From Brachybacterium tyrofermentans (GTDB taxonomy: Bacteria > Actinomycetota > Actinomycetes > Actinomycetales > Dermabacteraceae), in assembly GCF_014897585.1 (NCBI RefSeq), contig NZ_JABUXW010000006.1:124001-188000 (forward strand): a DNA stretch of 64,000 nt, in the 5' to 3' direction. The notes beneath the pieces are model-generated. The model searched no databases. It saw only the letters and a program-made list of their open reading frames with translations, and was not told the origin of the DNA. The stretch's first letter is position 1. Every line of letters begins with the position of its first letter. Below are positions 8,987 to 17,756 of the stretch, piece by piece. The position numbers and the translations under genes were made by a program.

Positions 8987-9628
8987 TCACCGTCCCAGCA
9001 GGGCGGAGCCGGCGGAGGCCCCGATGCGGGTGGCCCCGGCGCCGACCATCGCGTGGAGGGTCTCGGCATCGCGGATGCCGCCGGAGGCCTTCACCCCGAG
9101 GCGATCGCCGACGGCGGCGCGCATGAGGGCGACCGCCTCGACGCTCGCGCCCCCGGAGGCGAAGCCGGTGGAGGTCTTCACGAAGTCGGCCCCTGCCTGC
9201 TCGGAGGCCTCGCAGGCGGCGGTGATCTGGGCGTCGCTCAGCAGCGCGGTCTCGAGGATGACCTTGACCAGGGCGTCGCCGCTGGCCTCGACCACGGCGG
9301 CGATGTCCTCGCGCACACGCTCCCAGTCGCCGTCCTCGACGGCGCCGAGGGAGATCACCATGTCGATCTCGGCGGCCCCGTCCGCCACGGCGGCGGCGGT
9401 CTCGGCGGCCTTCACGGAGGGCAGATGCGCCCCGGAGGGGAACCCGACCACGGTGCACACGAGGGTCGCGTGGCCCTCGAGCTCACGGGCGGCCTGCGCC
9501 ACGCGGGTGGGGCTGACGCACACGGTGAGGAAGCCGTTCTCGGCGGCCTCGTGGCACAGTGTGCTGACCTGCTGCGCCGTCGCGTCGGGGGCGAGCAGCG
9601 TGTGATCGATCAACGATGCGGTATCCAT
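8987..9628 (-). CDS. deoC: Deoxyribose-phosphate aldolase
   Basis: A 213-residue TIM-barrel aldolase cleaving 2-deoxy-D-ribose 5-phosphate into glyceraldehyde 3-phosphate and acetaldehyde. It shows IDHTLLAPDAT at the N terminus, CVVGFP-like TVVGFPSG, the VKVILET strand and the Schiff-base lysine in DFVKTSTGF, then VKASGGIRDAET. AGGAG lies 5 nt before the ATG. It is the first gene of a four-gene leftward operon. A near-perfect operator-like palindrome lies 65-80 nt upstream, between deoC and the SorC-type regulator gene. Confidence 0.95.
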   Translation of the reverse strand: MDTASLIDHTLLAPDATAQQVSTLCHEAAENGFLTVCVSPTRVAQAARELEGHATLVCTVVGFPSGAHLPSVKAAETAAAVADGAAEIDMVISLGAVEDGDWERVREDIAAVVEASGDALVKVILETALLSDAQITAACEASEQAGADFVKTSTGFASGGASVEAVALMRAAVGDRLGVKASGGIRDAETLHAMVGAGATRIGASAGSALLGR

Positions 9629-9692
9629 TCCAACTCCTTTGTTCGGATACCCCTAGTGAAGGTCCCGGTGCGGAGCGGCTGCAACGTCAAGA

Positions 9693-9708
9693 TGGCACGT
9701 ATGTGCCA
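9693..9708. promoter_or_regulatory. Operator-like palindrome upstream of deoC
   Basis: TGGCAC-GTAT-GTGCCA: two perfect 6-bp arms around a 4-bp centre. It lies between the SorC-type regulator stop and the deoC start. A TTGACG hexamer (reading leftward) overlaps its downstream flank at 9684-9690. The natural reading is the binding site of the adjacent regulator, controlling deoC and the three genes after it. Confidence 0.6.
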
Positions 9709-9743
9709 ATGTCGATGGTGGGCAGGGGCTGGCAGGGCCGGGC

Positions 9744-10691
9744 TCAGAGGGTCTCGGCGAGGGCCGTCGCCGTCGCGAGGTCCGTCACCAGGTGGTTCGC
9801 ATACCGGTTCTCCAGAGCCGCCCGGATCAGCGGCAGCATCTCGAGGCCGCTGGTGACGAGGACCGTGCGTCGCAGACGCCGCAGCTCGGAGAGGGTGGGT
9901 CCGAGCGTGCGCTGGCTCAGCGACGGGGCGACGATCCGCCCCTCGGCATCGATGTATCGCCCGCAGATCTGCCCCACGGCGTGGTCCTCGATGTGCCGAC
10001 GGTCCTCCGCGGAGAGCAGCGGCGACCGGTGCAGCGCCGTCGCGGCGGGAGTCTCCGCGCCGAACACGACCGCGGCGCACTCCGCGCGCAGCGCGAGCAC
10101 CTGGCGTGAGGCCGGATCGTTCTCGGCGTCGAGCCGTGCGGCGACGCTGTCGTGCAAGATCGGGAACGGATAGGGATGGACCGGGACTGCGGAACGAGCG
10201 GTGAAGGCCGCCAGGGCCGCATCCACCTCGACTCCGGGATCGGTGCCGTTGAGCTGCACCAGGGCACGAGGTCTCAGGCGCTGGCGGCCCATCGCCTCGG
10301 TGACGGCATGGATCGCATCCGACCACCAGAAGCCCAGCACGTCCTCGCCCGTGGAGAGATGGGCACCGAGCATCTCGGCGGCGCCGGAGCCGAGCGCATA
10401 CCGGTTGTCCATCGGGCCGCGGCCCGCGGGGACCACCAGGCGCAGCTCCGCGAGGCGGAAGTGCTCCTGCAGCTCGGAGAGCAACGCGGCGTCGGACTCC
10501 CGGGGATCGGCGACGTGCGTGCGCACGAAGCCGCGCTCGCGCGCGGTGGCGACGAGCTTGGAGACCGTCGGCCGGGAGACGTGGAGGGTCTGGGCGATCT
10601 CCTGCTGGGAGAGGCCGCCGGCATGGTAGAGCTTGGCGGCGTCCAGGGACAGGCGATCACGCGGGGTCAGCCCGTAGCGGTCTCGCGCCAT
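9744..10691 (-). CDS. SorC/DeoR-type sugar-binding transcriptional regulator
   Basis: A 315-residue regulator with an N-terminal HTH (GGLSQQEIAQTLHVSRPTVS, about residues 26-45) and a C-terminal sugar-phosphate-binding domain of the SorC type (ALGSGAAEMLGAHLSTGEDVLGFWWSDAIHAVTEAM and ALVQLNGTDPGVEVD). The Bacillus deoxyribonucleoside regulator DeoR belongs to this family and responds to deoxyribose 5-phosphate. The gene precedes deoC on the same strand, with a TGGCAC/GTGCCA palindrome between them, so local control of the deoxyribose operon is a good inference. A GGAAGGA lies 7 nt before the chosen ATG. Seven GGGAGCC repeats lie directly upstream. Confidence 0.87.
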   Translation of the reverse strand: MARDRYGLTPRDRLSLDAAKLYHAGGLSQQEIAQTLHVSRPTVSKLVATARERGFVRTHVADPRESDAALLSELQEHFRLAELRLVVPAGRGPMDNRYALGSGAAEMLGAHLSTGEDVLGFWWSDAIHAVTEAMGRQRLRPRALVQLNGTDPGVEVDAALAAFTARSAVPVHPYPFPILHDSVAARLDAENDPASRQVLALRAECAAVVFGAETPAATALHRSPLLSAEDRRHIEDHAVGQICGRYIDAEGRIVAPSLSQRTLGPTLSELRRLRRTVLVTSGLEMLPLIRAALENRYANHLVTDLATATALAETL

Positions 10692-10708
10692 CGTCGGATC
10701 CTTCCCTC

Positions 10709-10760
10709 GGGAGCCGGGAGCCGGGAGCCGGGAGCCGGGAGCCGGGAGCCGGGAGCCGGG
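10709..10760. repeat. (GGGAGCC)x7 upstream of the SorC-type regulator
   Basis: Seven perfect 7-nt copies (10709-10757) plus GGG. The tract occupies 18-66 nt upstream of the regulator's start codon, where its promoter or 5' leader must lie, and follows the purL stop. Copy-number change could alter promoter spacing. Confidence 0.95.
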
Positions 10761-10807
10761 CAGCGCGGGACCGGTCCGTCGTGGACCTGGCCCGCGCAGG
10801 CTCCGGC

Positions 10808-13168
10808 TCAGCCGAAGTAGCGGGGCAGGGTGCCCTCGCGCAGGGTGCGCAGCTCGGAGACCGCGAAGGCACCGACGCCCTGGATGTCCAGGGTGTCCGC
10901 ACCGCTGGTGCCGATCACCAGGTGCGGCACACCGTGCTCGGTGCACAGGGCCTCCAGGCGCTCGGCCTGCTCGGTCGGGACGGCGACGAGCGCTCGGGCC
11001 TGGGACTCCGAGAACAGGGCGGAGGCGAGGTCCACGCCGTCGCGCTCGAGCAGCGCGTCGAGGTCGATCTGCGCGCCGGTGCCGAAGCGGGTGGTCGACT
11101 CGACGAGCGCCTGGGCGAGGCCGCCCTCGGACAGGTCGTGCGAGGCGGCGGCGACGCCCTCCTGGGCGGCGGCGATGAGCACGCGGGCGAGCGAGCGCTC
11201 GGCCTCGAGGTCGACCTGCGGGGGCAGACCGCCGAGGTGACGGTGGATCACGTCGGCCCAGGCGGAGCCCGAGAGCTCCTCGCGGGTGGTGCCCAGCAGG
11301 ACCACCGAGAGGCCCGCGCCCTGCCAGCCCGAGGGGACGCGGCAGGCGACGTCGTCGAACACGCCCAGCACGCCGACCACGGGGGTGGGGTGGATCGCCG
11401 AGTCGATGTTCCCGGGCTCGCCGGTGGAGTTGTACAGGGAGACGTTCCCACCCGTGACGGGCACCCCGAGGGTCTCGCAGGCCTCGGCGAGGCCGCCGAT
11501 CGCCTCGACGAGCTGCCACATCGGGCCCGGGTCCTCCGGGGAGCCGAAGTTCAGGCAGTCGGAGATCGCCAGCGGCACGGCGCCGGAGGTGGCCACGTTG
11601 CGGTAGGCCTCGGCCAGCGCGAGCTGGGCGCCGGTGCGGGGATCGAGCTTGGTGTACCGGCCGTTGGCATCCGTGGCGAGGGCGACCCCGCGGCCGGTCT
11701 CCTCATCCACCCGCAGCACGCCGGCGTCGTCGGGCATCGAGAGCGCGGTGTTCCCGCCGACGTACCGGTCGAACTGGTCGGTGATCCACCCCGTGGAGGC
11801 CAGGTTCGGGGAGGCGATGAGCTCGCGCAGGGTGCGGGCGAGCTCCTCGGCGCCCTCGGGGCGGGGGAGCGCCTCGGCGCGGTCGGCCTGCAGGGCGTCC
11901 TGCCAGTCCGGCCGGGCGTAGGGGCGGTCGTAGACCGGGCCGTCGATCGCGACGGTCGAGGGGTCGACGTCGACGATGCGGTGCCCGTCGTGGTCGATGG
12001 TGAGGCGACCGTCCCCGGTGACCTCGCCGATCACGGAGGCCTCGACGTCCCACTTGTCCACGATCGCCTCGAACTCGGCCAGCTTCTCGGGGCTGACCAC
12101 GGCCATCATGCGCTCCTGCGACTCGCTCATGAGGATCTCGCCGGCGTTCAGGGTGGGGTCGCGCAGCAGCACGTTCTCGAGGTGGATGTGCATCCCGGAG
12201 CTGCCGTTGGCGGCCAGCTCGCTGGTGGCGCAGGAGATCCCGGCGGCGCCGAGGTCCTGGATGCCCTCGACGGTGTGCGCCGCGTACAGCTCGAGGCAGC
12301 ACTCGATGAGGACCTTCTCCATGAAGGGGTCGCCCACCTGGACGCTGGGGCGCTTGACGGGACCGCCCTCGTCGAAGGTCTCCGAGGCGAGGATCGAGGC
12401 GCCGCCGATCCCGTCGCCACCGGTGCGCGCCCCGAACAGGATCACCTTGTTCCCGGCGCCGGTGGCGGAGGCGAGGTGGATGTCCTCGTGGCGCAGCACG
12501 CCGATGGCGAGCGCGTTGACCAGGGGATTGGTCTGGTAGGCGGCGTCGAAGACGGTCTCACCGCCGATATTGGGAAGGCCGAGGGAGTTGCCGTAGCCGC
12601 CCACGCCGGAGACCACGCCGTGGACCACGCGGGCGGTGTCGGGGTGGTCGATCGCGCCGAAGCGCAGCTGATCCATGACGGCGACGGGGCGGGCGCCCAT
12701 GGCGATGATGTCGCGCACGATGCCGCCCACGCCGGTCGCGGCGCCCTGATAGGGCTCCACGTAGGAGGGGTGGTTGTGGGACTCGACCTTGAAGGTCACG
12801 GCCCAGCCGTCGCCGATGTCGACGACGCCGGCGTTCTCGCCCATGCCCACCAGGAGCTTCTCGCGCATCTTCTCCGTGGTGTGCTTGCCGAAGGTGCTCA
12901 GGTGCTTCTTGGAGGACTTGTAGGAGCAGTGCTCCGACCACATCACCGAGTACATGGCCAGCTCGGCGTTGGTGGGGCGGCGGCCCAGGATCTCGCGGAT
13001 GCTCGCGTACTCGTCGTCCTTGAGGCCGAGCTCGGCGAACGGCTGGGCCTGGTCGGGCGTGCTGGCGGCATGCTCGACGGTGTCGACGTCGCCGGGCCGG
13101 CTGTCCGGGGTGGCGGTCGCAGGGTGGAGGGCGTCAGCGGTCATCGCGGGATCGGGTCCGTTCATCAC
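10808..13168 (-). CDS. purL: Phosphoribosylformylglycinamidine synthase, large subunit
   Basis: Small-type PurL (786 residues from the first ATG) that works with PurQ and PurS to convert FGAR to FGAM with ATP and glutamine-derived ammonia. Recognisable segments are [75 protein letters not shown] and [16 protein letters not shown]. An in-frame ATG at 13144 (MTADAL) is a credible alternative start; neither has a clear Shine-Dalgarno. A TAGACT hexamer reading leftward at 13232-13237 may be the -10. Its partners purS and purQ lie 14 kb away on the same strand. Confidence 0.95.
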   Translation of the reverse strand: MMNGPDPAMTADALHPATATPDSRPGDVDTVEHAASTPDQAQPFAELGLKDDEYASIREILGRRPTNAELAMYSVMWSEHCSYKSSKKHLSTFGKHTTEKMREKLLVGMGENAGVVDIGDGWAVTFKVESHNHPSYVEPYQGAATGVGGIVRDIIAMGARPVAVMDQLRFGAIDHPDTARVVHGVVSGVGGYGNSLGLPNIGGETVFDAAYQTNPLVNALAIGVLRHEDIHLASATGAGNKVILFGARTGGDGIGGASILASETFDEGGPVKRPSVQVGDPFMEKVLIECCLELYAAHTVEGIQDLGAAGISCATSELAANGSSGMHIHLENVLLRDPTLNAGEILMSESQERMMAVVSPEKLAEFEAIVDKWDVEASVIGEVTGDGRLTIDHDGHRIVDVDPSTVAIDGPVYDRPYARPDWQDALQADRAEALPRPEGAEELARTLRELIASPNLASTGWITDQFDRYVGGNTALSMPDDAGVLRVDEETGRGVALATDANGRYTKLDPRTGAQLALAEAYRNVATSGAVPLAISDCLNFGSPEDPGPMWQLVEAIGGLAEACETLGVPVTGGNVSLYNSTGEPGNIDSAIHPTPVVGVLGVFDDVACRVPSGWQGAGLSVVLLGTTREELSGSAWADVIHRHLGGLPPQVDLEAERSLARVLIAAAQEGVAAASHDLSEGGLAQALVESTTRFGTGAQIDLDALLERDGVDLASALFSESQARALVAVPTEQAERLEALCTEHGVPHLVIGTSGADTLDIQGVGAFAVSELRTLREGTLPRYFG

Positions 13169-13285
13169 GAGGGCACAGGAGCACCGGCGGTTGCCGGCGC
13201 CGGAGAGCGGGCGAGCCGCCTCGGCCTGCCCAGTCTACGATCGCCGGGCTCCTGCAGGCGGACGCGCCCACCGTGAGGACGACGA

Positions 13286-13325
13286 CGGGCACCCCGTGCT
13301 CGCCGTGGCGAGCGCAGGGTGCCCG
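13286..13325 (-). terminator. Terminator after the acyl-CoA oxidase gene
   Basis: CGGGCACCC pairs with GGGTGCCCG and an inner GCTCGCC pairs with GGCGAGC across a GT loop. It lies 26 nt past the acyl-CoA oxidase stop and separates that transcript from purL. Confidence 0.75.
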
Positions 13326-13350
13326 GGTCGGAACGGGCGGACCGTCCCGC

Positions 13351-15501
13351 TCAGCGCTTCTGTGCGCGACGCGCCTTCTTCTCGCGATCCCGCAGGACCT
13401 TCTCGCTGACGGGTGCCTCCGAGCTCGCTCGCTGCGCCCGGAAGTAGGCGGCGGCCTCGTCCTGCCGCTCCCTCTCCCCGCCCAGGGCGATCGGAGCGCG
13501 CACATGGCCGGGACGGATGTCGAACGCCGCCACGAGGTCCAGCACATGGGGGCGCAGGCGCCACAGCAGGCGTCGCACGTCCGACCCGATCTGACGCCCG
13601 CGCTGGGCGGAGATCATGCCGCCCAGCAGGAACCACGCCAGATCGTCCTGGATGACCGTGAGCCCGAACAGATCGCGGAGCTCGGTCAGCACCGTGCGTG
13701 AGCCCTCGTCCTCGAGCTTCTCGATCGCGGTCGTGAAGGCGCGCCATCGGACCAGGTCCGCATGGGCGCGGGCCGCCTCCAGCATCTCGACCTGATGCTT
13801 GTTGACCTCCGCGGCGGCGTCCGCCGGACTCATCTTCGCGGCGGATCGCAGCGAGAGTGCGACCTCCTCGACCTTCACCCGAGCACGGGCCGTGAGCATT
13901 TCCTCCTGGAACTCGCTCTGGCGCATCGAGTCGAAGGCCCGACGGGAGTTGCCCCGGTCGCTGAGATCCTGTGCGAGCCGTGCCCACGGGGTGTGGCGCT
14001 TGGCGAGCACCTCGGCTCGCTGGGCGATGAAGCGACCGATGCCGGCGCGGTCCACGCTCTTGAGCTCGGAGGTGTAGTCGCTCAGCAGGCGCTTGGCGAC
14101 CAGCTGCATCAGCACGGTGTTGTCGCCCTCGAAGGTGGCGTACACGTCGAGGTCCTGGTGGAGGCCGACGAGCTGGTTCTCGGCGATGAATCCTGCGCCT
14201 CCACAGGCCTCGCGGCATTCCTGGATGGTGTCCAGGGCGAGCCGGGTCGAGGTGGGCTTGAGCGCGGCGGCGAGGGTCTCCAGATCCTCACGGGCCTCGG
14301 GATCGTCCTCACGGCCCGAGAACACATCGTCGAAGGCCTGCAGCAGCTGCTCATGGGCGAAGGTGCCGGCGTAGGTGGCGGCGAGCTTGGGCAGCAGGCG
14401 GTGCAGATGCGCCTGGTAGTCCATCAGCACCGTCTCCCGCGTGGGATCGGCCGCCGTGAACTGCCGGCGCTGCGTCGCATAGGTGATCGCGATGTGCAGG
14501 GCGAGCTGGCTGGCCCGGTTCGCGGAGCCGTCCAGGGAGACGCGGCCCTGCACGAGAGTGCCGAGCATCGTGAAGAACCGGCGGCCGGGGGACTCGATCG
14601 GTGAGGTGTAGGTGCCGTCGGCGGCGACATCGCCATAGCGGTTCAGCAGGTTGGTGCGGGGCACGCGGACCTGATCGAAGGCGAGGCGACCGTTGTCGAT
14701 GCCGTTCAGCCCGCCCTTGGGGCCGTCGTCCTTGCTGCGCACACCCGGCAGCAGCTCGCCCTCGGCGTCGCGCACGGGCACATAGAAGCAGTGCACGCCG
14801 TGGTCCACGCCCTCGGTGATGAGCCGGGCGAAGACCGTCGCGGCTTTGGCGTGGAGGGCGGCGTTGCCGAGGAACTCCTTCCAGGCGGCGGGGAACGGGG
14901 TGTTCAGCACCCACTCCTCGGTGGCGGTGTCGTAGGTCGCCGTCGTGGCGAGCGCCTGGACGTCGGAGCCGTGGCCGATCTCGGTCATGGCGAAGGCACC
15001 GGGGGTGGCCAGGCTCATCGCATCGGGCACCCAGGCCTTCTGCTGCTCCTCGCTGCCGAGCTGCACGATCGCCGAGGTGAACAGGCCCCACTGCACGCCC
15101 GCCTTGATCTGCAGCGAGGGATCGGCGACGACGAGCTCCTCGAAGCTGGCGACATTGCCGCCGTTGTCGTTGGGGCCGCCGAGGTGCTCGGGCATCATCA
15201 GCCACGAGACGTTCTCCTCGGCGAGGATCCCCATCTGCGCGTAGGTGAGCTCGCGGTGCTCGGCGACGGTGACGTCGAGCGGACGGTGCAGCTCGGGGCG
15301 GGCGGCACGCACCCGGGCCGTGCGGCGGGCGTCGGCCCACTTGCCCATCAGAGCCTCGGAGACGGCCGGGACGTCGAGCCGGTCTGCTCCGCTCGGCGGG
15401 ACGGGGATCGGGCCGGTCGGTGTCGGGCTCGACGTCGCCGGGGCGGCGTCCTCGGAAGCGGTACCCGAAAGATCGGTGAGTCGGTCGGCGTTGACAGTCA
15501 T
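13351..15501 (-). CDS. Acyl-CoA oxidase / acyl-CoA dehydrogenase family protein
   Basis: A 716-residue flavoprotein matching the long acyl-CoA oxidase type rather than a 380-residue dehydrogenase. It shows FAMTEIGHGSDVQAL (about residues 165-180), FDQVRVPRTNLLNRYGDV, ITYATQRRQF, the EACGGAGF loop and YATFEGDNTVLMQLVAK near residues 475-495. It should carry out step one of beta-oxidation, forming trans-2-enoyl-CoA; an oxidase would pass electrons to O2 and make peroxide. Its start overlaps the upstream TetR gene by ATGA, so the two are co-translated. Thiolase, ketoreductase and MaoC genes for the remaining steps lie divergently. Ala/Pro/Thr-rich residues 12-40 look disordered. Confidence 0.87.
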   Translation of the reverse strand: MTVNADRLTDLSGTASEDAAPATSSPTPTGPIPVPPSGADRLDVPAVSEALMGKWADARRTARVRAARPELHRPLDVTVAEHRELTYAQMGILAEENVSWLMMPEHLGGPNDNGGNVASFEELVVADPSLQIKAGVQWGLFTSAIVQLGSEEQQKAWVPDAMSLATPGAFAMTEIGHGSDVQALATTATYDTATEEWVLNTPFPAAWKEFLGNAALHAKAATVFARLITEGVDHGVHCFYVPVRDAEGELLPGVRSKDDGPKGGLNGIDNGRLAFDQVRVPRTNLLNRYGDVAADGTYTSPIESPGRRFFTMLGTLVQGRVSLDGSANRASQLALHIAITYATQRRQFTAADPTRETVLMDYQAHLHRLLPKLAATYAGTFAHEQLLQAFDDVFSGREDDPEAREDLETLAAALKPTSTRLALDTIQECREACGGAGFIAENQLVGLHQDLDVYATFEGDNTVLMQLVAKRLLSDYTSELKSVDRAGIGRFIAQRAEVLAKRHTPWARLAQDLSDRGNSRRAFDSMRQSEFQEEMLTARARVKVEEVALSLRSAAKMSPADAAAEVNKHQVEMLEAARAHADLVRWRAFTTAIEKLEDEGSRTVLTELRDLFGLTVIQDDLAWFLLGGMISAQRGRQIGSDVRRLLWRLRPHVLDLVAAFDIRPGHVRAPIALGGERERQDEAAAYFRAQRASSEAPVSEKVLRDREKKARRAQKR

Positions 15502-16121
15502 GCGTGCATTCCCTTCATGAGCCAGGTGACGAGGTGGATGACGAGCTGGTCGGAGGTGAGCGGGGGGTGGTCGGGGTCGGGGCGCGACTCGATCTCGCTC
15601 ATCCAGGTGTCCACAGCGCCCTCGACGAAGCCGACGGCACCGTGCGCCCAGATCTGGGGGGCGGGGACGGTGCTCGGGAGGAAGGTGGCGACCAGGCGGG
15701 AGACGGAGTGCAGGAAGTGGTTCAGCCCGTCGCTGGGACGGGTGACGAAGCGGTAGACGCCGGGGGAGCGCTGCGCGGTCTCGACGTAGGCGCGGATCAT
15801 GGCGTGGATGCGCTCATCGGCATCCGGCTCGCGGCCCACACGGGATTCGAGCTCCCGCATCTCGTCCAGGAGCTTGGCGTGCATGGACGTCAGGATGCTG
15901 CGCCCGAGCGCCCTCTGGAGCGAGGCCTTGTCCTCGAAGTACCGGTAGACGATGGATTTCGAGGTCCCCGAGGCCGCGGCGATGTCCTCCATCGTCACGT
16001 CGGGGCCGTTGTCATGGATGAGGTGCCGGGCGATGTCCAGCAGCTCGGCCCGCCTCTCCTCCCGGTGGCGGGCCCAGCGGGCCGATCGGCCGTCCACGGG
16101 GGCTTGCGTCGTCGCGTTCAC
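15498..16121 (-). CDS. TetR-family regulator of the adjacent fatty-acid module
   Basis: A 207-residue TetR protein. The HTH is in the N-terminal 60 residues (AELLDIARHLIHDNGPDVTMEDIAAASGTSKSIVYRYFEDKASL split around the recognition helix SKSIVYRYF), followed by an all-helical ligand domain. It stands at the head of a two-gene unit with the acyl-CoA oxidase and faces the thiolase operon. The start is GTG at 16121, which lies only a few bases from the expected transcription start and directly beside a perfect 31-bp dyad, so autorepression and control of both arms is likely. An acyl-CoA ligand would fit; this is inference. Confidence 0.87.
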   Translation of the reverse strand: MNATTQAPVDGRSARWARHREERRAELLDIARHLIHDNGPDVTMEDIAAASGTSKSIVYRYFEDKASLQRALGRSILTSMHAKLLDEMRELESRVGREPDADERIHAMIRAYVETAQRSPGVYRFVTRPSDGLNHFLHSVSRLVATFLPSTVPAPQIWAHGAVGFVEGAVDTWMSEIESRPDPDHPPLTSDQLVIHLVTWLMKGMHA

Positions 16122-16152
16122 AGAACCTAGGGTATCAAGTACCGCCGGTTCT
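16122..16152. promoter_or_regulatory. 31-bp perfect interrupted dyad, likely TetR operator
   Basis: AGAACC-N3-GGTA-N5-TACC-N3-GGTTCT is perfectly symmetric. It begins one base after the tetR GTG codon. Reading leftward, a TTTACA (16153-16158) and a TGATAC (16131-16136) separated by 16 nt overlap the dyad, so a bound repressor would cover the tetR promoter. A further GGTTCT-CGGTAC half-site-like run lies at 16165-16175. Confidence 0.75.
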
Positions 16153-16274
16153 ATGTAAAGTCCCGGTTCTCGGTACAGTCGTCGCCGACGACGATCTTCC
16201 GCTCGTCGGCCATCGGCCGTCGATGTCTGGTCGACCTGACCACCGTACGCAGTGACCACGAAGAGGTGCACCCA

Positions 16275-17591
16275 GTGACTGACTTCCCGCGCGACGCCCT
16301 GATCCTCGGCGGCAACCGCATCCCGTTCGCCCGCTCCGGCGGTCCCTACGCAGGGATCTCCAACCAGGACCTGCTGACGGCCGCACTGGACGGACTGGTC
16401 GCCCGCTTCAGCCTGCAGGGCGAGAAGCTCGGGGAGATCGCCGGCGGCGCCGTCCTCAAGCTCGCCGGCGACCTGAACCTCACGCGCGAGAGCGCACTGG
16501 GGACCCCCCTGGACCCGCGCACGCCCGCCCTGGACATGTCCCGGGCCTGCGCCACGAGCCTGGAGACCATGGTCCACCTGTCCAATCGGATCCAGCTCGG
16601 CCAGATCGACTCCGGCATCGCCTGCGGCGTGGACTCCGCCTCGGACTCCCCGATCGAGGTCACCCCGCGGCTGCGTCGGATCCTGCACCGGGCCTTCGCG
16701 GCCAAGACCGCGATGCAGCGGGTGAAGGCGCTCAGTGCGATCCGTCCCGCAGATCTCACCCCGGTCCCGCCCCGCAACGGCGAACCGCGCACGGGCCTGT
16801 CGATGGGTGAGCACCAGGCGCTCACCGGGGCCCAGTGGGGCATCACCCGCGAGGCCCAGGACGAGCTGGCGCTGGCCTCGCACCAGAACCTCGCGGCCGC
16901 CTACGACGCGGGCTTCTTCGATGACCTGGTCACCGGCTACCGGGGTCTCGCTCGGGACCAGAACCTGCGTGCGGACTCCACCCTCGAGAAGCTCGGCTCG
17001 CTCAAGCCCGTGTTCGGCGTGAAGTCGCCGCAGGTCAGCGAGCCCACGATGACCGCCGGCAACTCCACCCCGCTCAGCGACGGTGCCTCCGCGGTGCTGA
17101 TGGGCAGCCAGGAGTGGGCCGACGAGCACGGTCTGACGCCGCTGGCCCGGGTGGTCGATGCCCGCAGCGCCGCCGTCGACTTCGCGCACGGCGCGGAGGG
17201 GCTCCTCATGGCGCCGGCCTACGCCGTGCCCGAGATGCTGGATGACAACGGCCTGACCCTGCAGGACCTCGACCTCTACGAGATCCACGAGGCGTTCGCC
17301 TCCACCGTGCTGTCGACCCTCGCCGCCTGGGAGTCCGAGGAGTTCTGCCGGGAGAAGCTGGGCCGGGGCGGCCCGCTGGGTGCGATCGACCGCAGCAAGC
17401 TCAACGTCACCGGCTCCTCCCTCGCGGCGGGGCACCCCTTCGCCGCGACCGGCGGGCGCCTGGTCGCGACCCTCTCCAAGCTGCTGCACCAGCGGGCGGT
17501 CGAGACCGGCCGCGTCCAGCGCGGCCTGATCTCGGTGTGCGCCGCGGCCGGCCAGGGCGCCGTCGTGCTGCTCGAGTCGGTCACCGACTGA
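16275..17591 (+). CDS. Acetyl-CoA C-acyltransferase (thiolase)
   Basis: A 438-residue degradative thiolase of the FadI/FadA2 type, which releases acetyl-CoA from 3-ketoacyl-CoA. The nucleophilic cysteine is in SRACATSLE (C92). The catalytic histidine sits in GSSLAAGHPFAATGGR and the second cysteine in SVCAAAGQGAVVLLES near the C terminus. YEIHEAFAST is also present. The GTG at 16275 is preceded by AAGAGG at 16261-16266 with 8-nt spacing, better than the in-frame GTG at 16266. It heads the rightward arm thiolase-HMW FabG-MaoC, opposite the tetR-oxidase arm. The last codons start a 19-nt tandem repeat. Confidence 0.93.
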   Translation: MTDFPRDALILGGNRIPFARSGGPYAGISNQDLLTAALDGLVARFSLQGEKLGEIAGGAVLKLAGDLNLTRESALGTPLDPRTPALDMSRACATSLETMVHLSNRIQLGQIDSGIACGVDSASDSPIEVTPRLRRILHRAFAAKTAMQRVKALSAIRPADLTPVPPRNGEPRTGLSMGEHQALTGAQWGITREAQDELALASHQNLAAAYDAGFFDDLVTGYRGLARDQNLRADSTLEKLGSLKPVFGVKSPQVSEPTMTAGNSTPLSDGASAVLMGSQEWADEHGLTPLARVVDARSAAVDFAHGAEGLLMAPAYAVPEMLDDNGLTLQDLDLYEIHEAFASTVLSTLAAWESEEFCREKLGRGGPLGAIDRSKLNVTGSSLAAGHPFAATGGRLVATLSKLLHQRAVETGRVQRGLISVCAAAGQGAVVLLESVTD

Positions 17592-17657
17592 CACGCCCGG
17601 CACCGACTCACGCTCCCGGTACCGACTGACTCGCCCGGCACCGGCCGACACAGCCGG
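17582..17657. repeat. 19-nt tandem repeat x4 starting in the thiolase 3' end
   Basis: Four consecutive 19-nt units begin at 17582, 17601, 17620 and 17639. The first reads CACCGACTGACACGCCCGG and contains the thiolase stop codon TGA (17589-17591); the others differ at a few positions. The last unit merges into a hairpin at 17635-17663. Confidence 0.9.
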
Positions 17658-17663
17658 TGCCGG
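17635..17663 (+). terminator. Hairpin between thiolase and the FabG4-like gene
   Basis: An 11-bp perfect stem (CCGGCACCGGC with GCCGGTGCCGG) has a 7-nt loop and no T-run. It may partially attenuate transcription into the downstream ketoreductase, or it may simply arise from the tandem repeat. Confidence 0.5.
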
Positions 17664-17756
17664 CCGGGCCACCCGGAGATCAGGCCCGCCCATCTCAGAT
17701 CCGTCCAGACCAGACTCCGCGTCCTCGACGCCGCACCCTCGTGTGAAGGAGACCCC

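Noticed and set aside
10692-11519. Upstream extension of the SorC-type regulator frame through the GGGAGCC repeats into purL
   Set aside because: The frame runs antisense-phase inside purL on the same strand; the HTH domain starts just after the ATG at 10691, which has a good Shine-Dalgarno.
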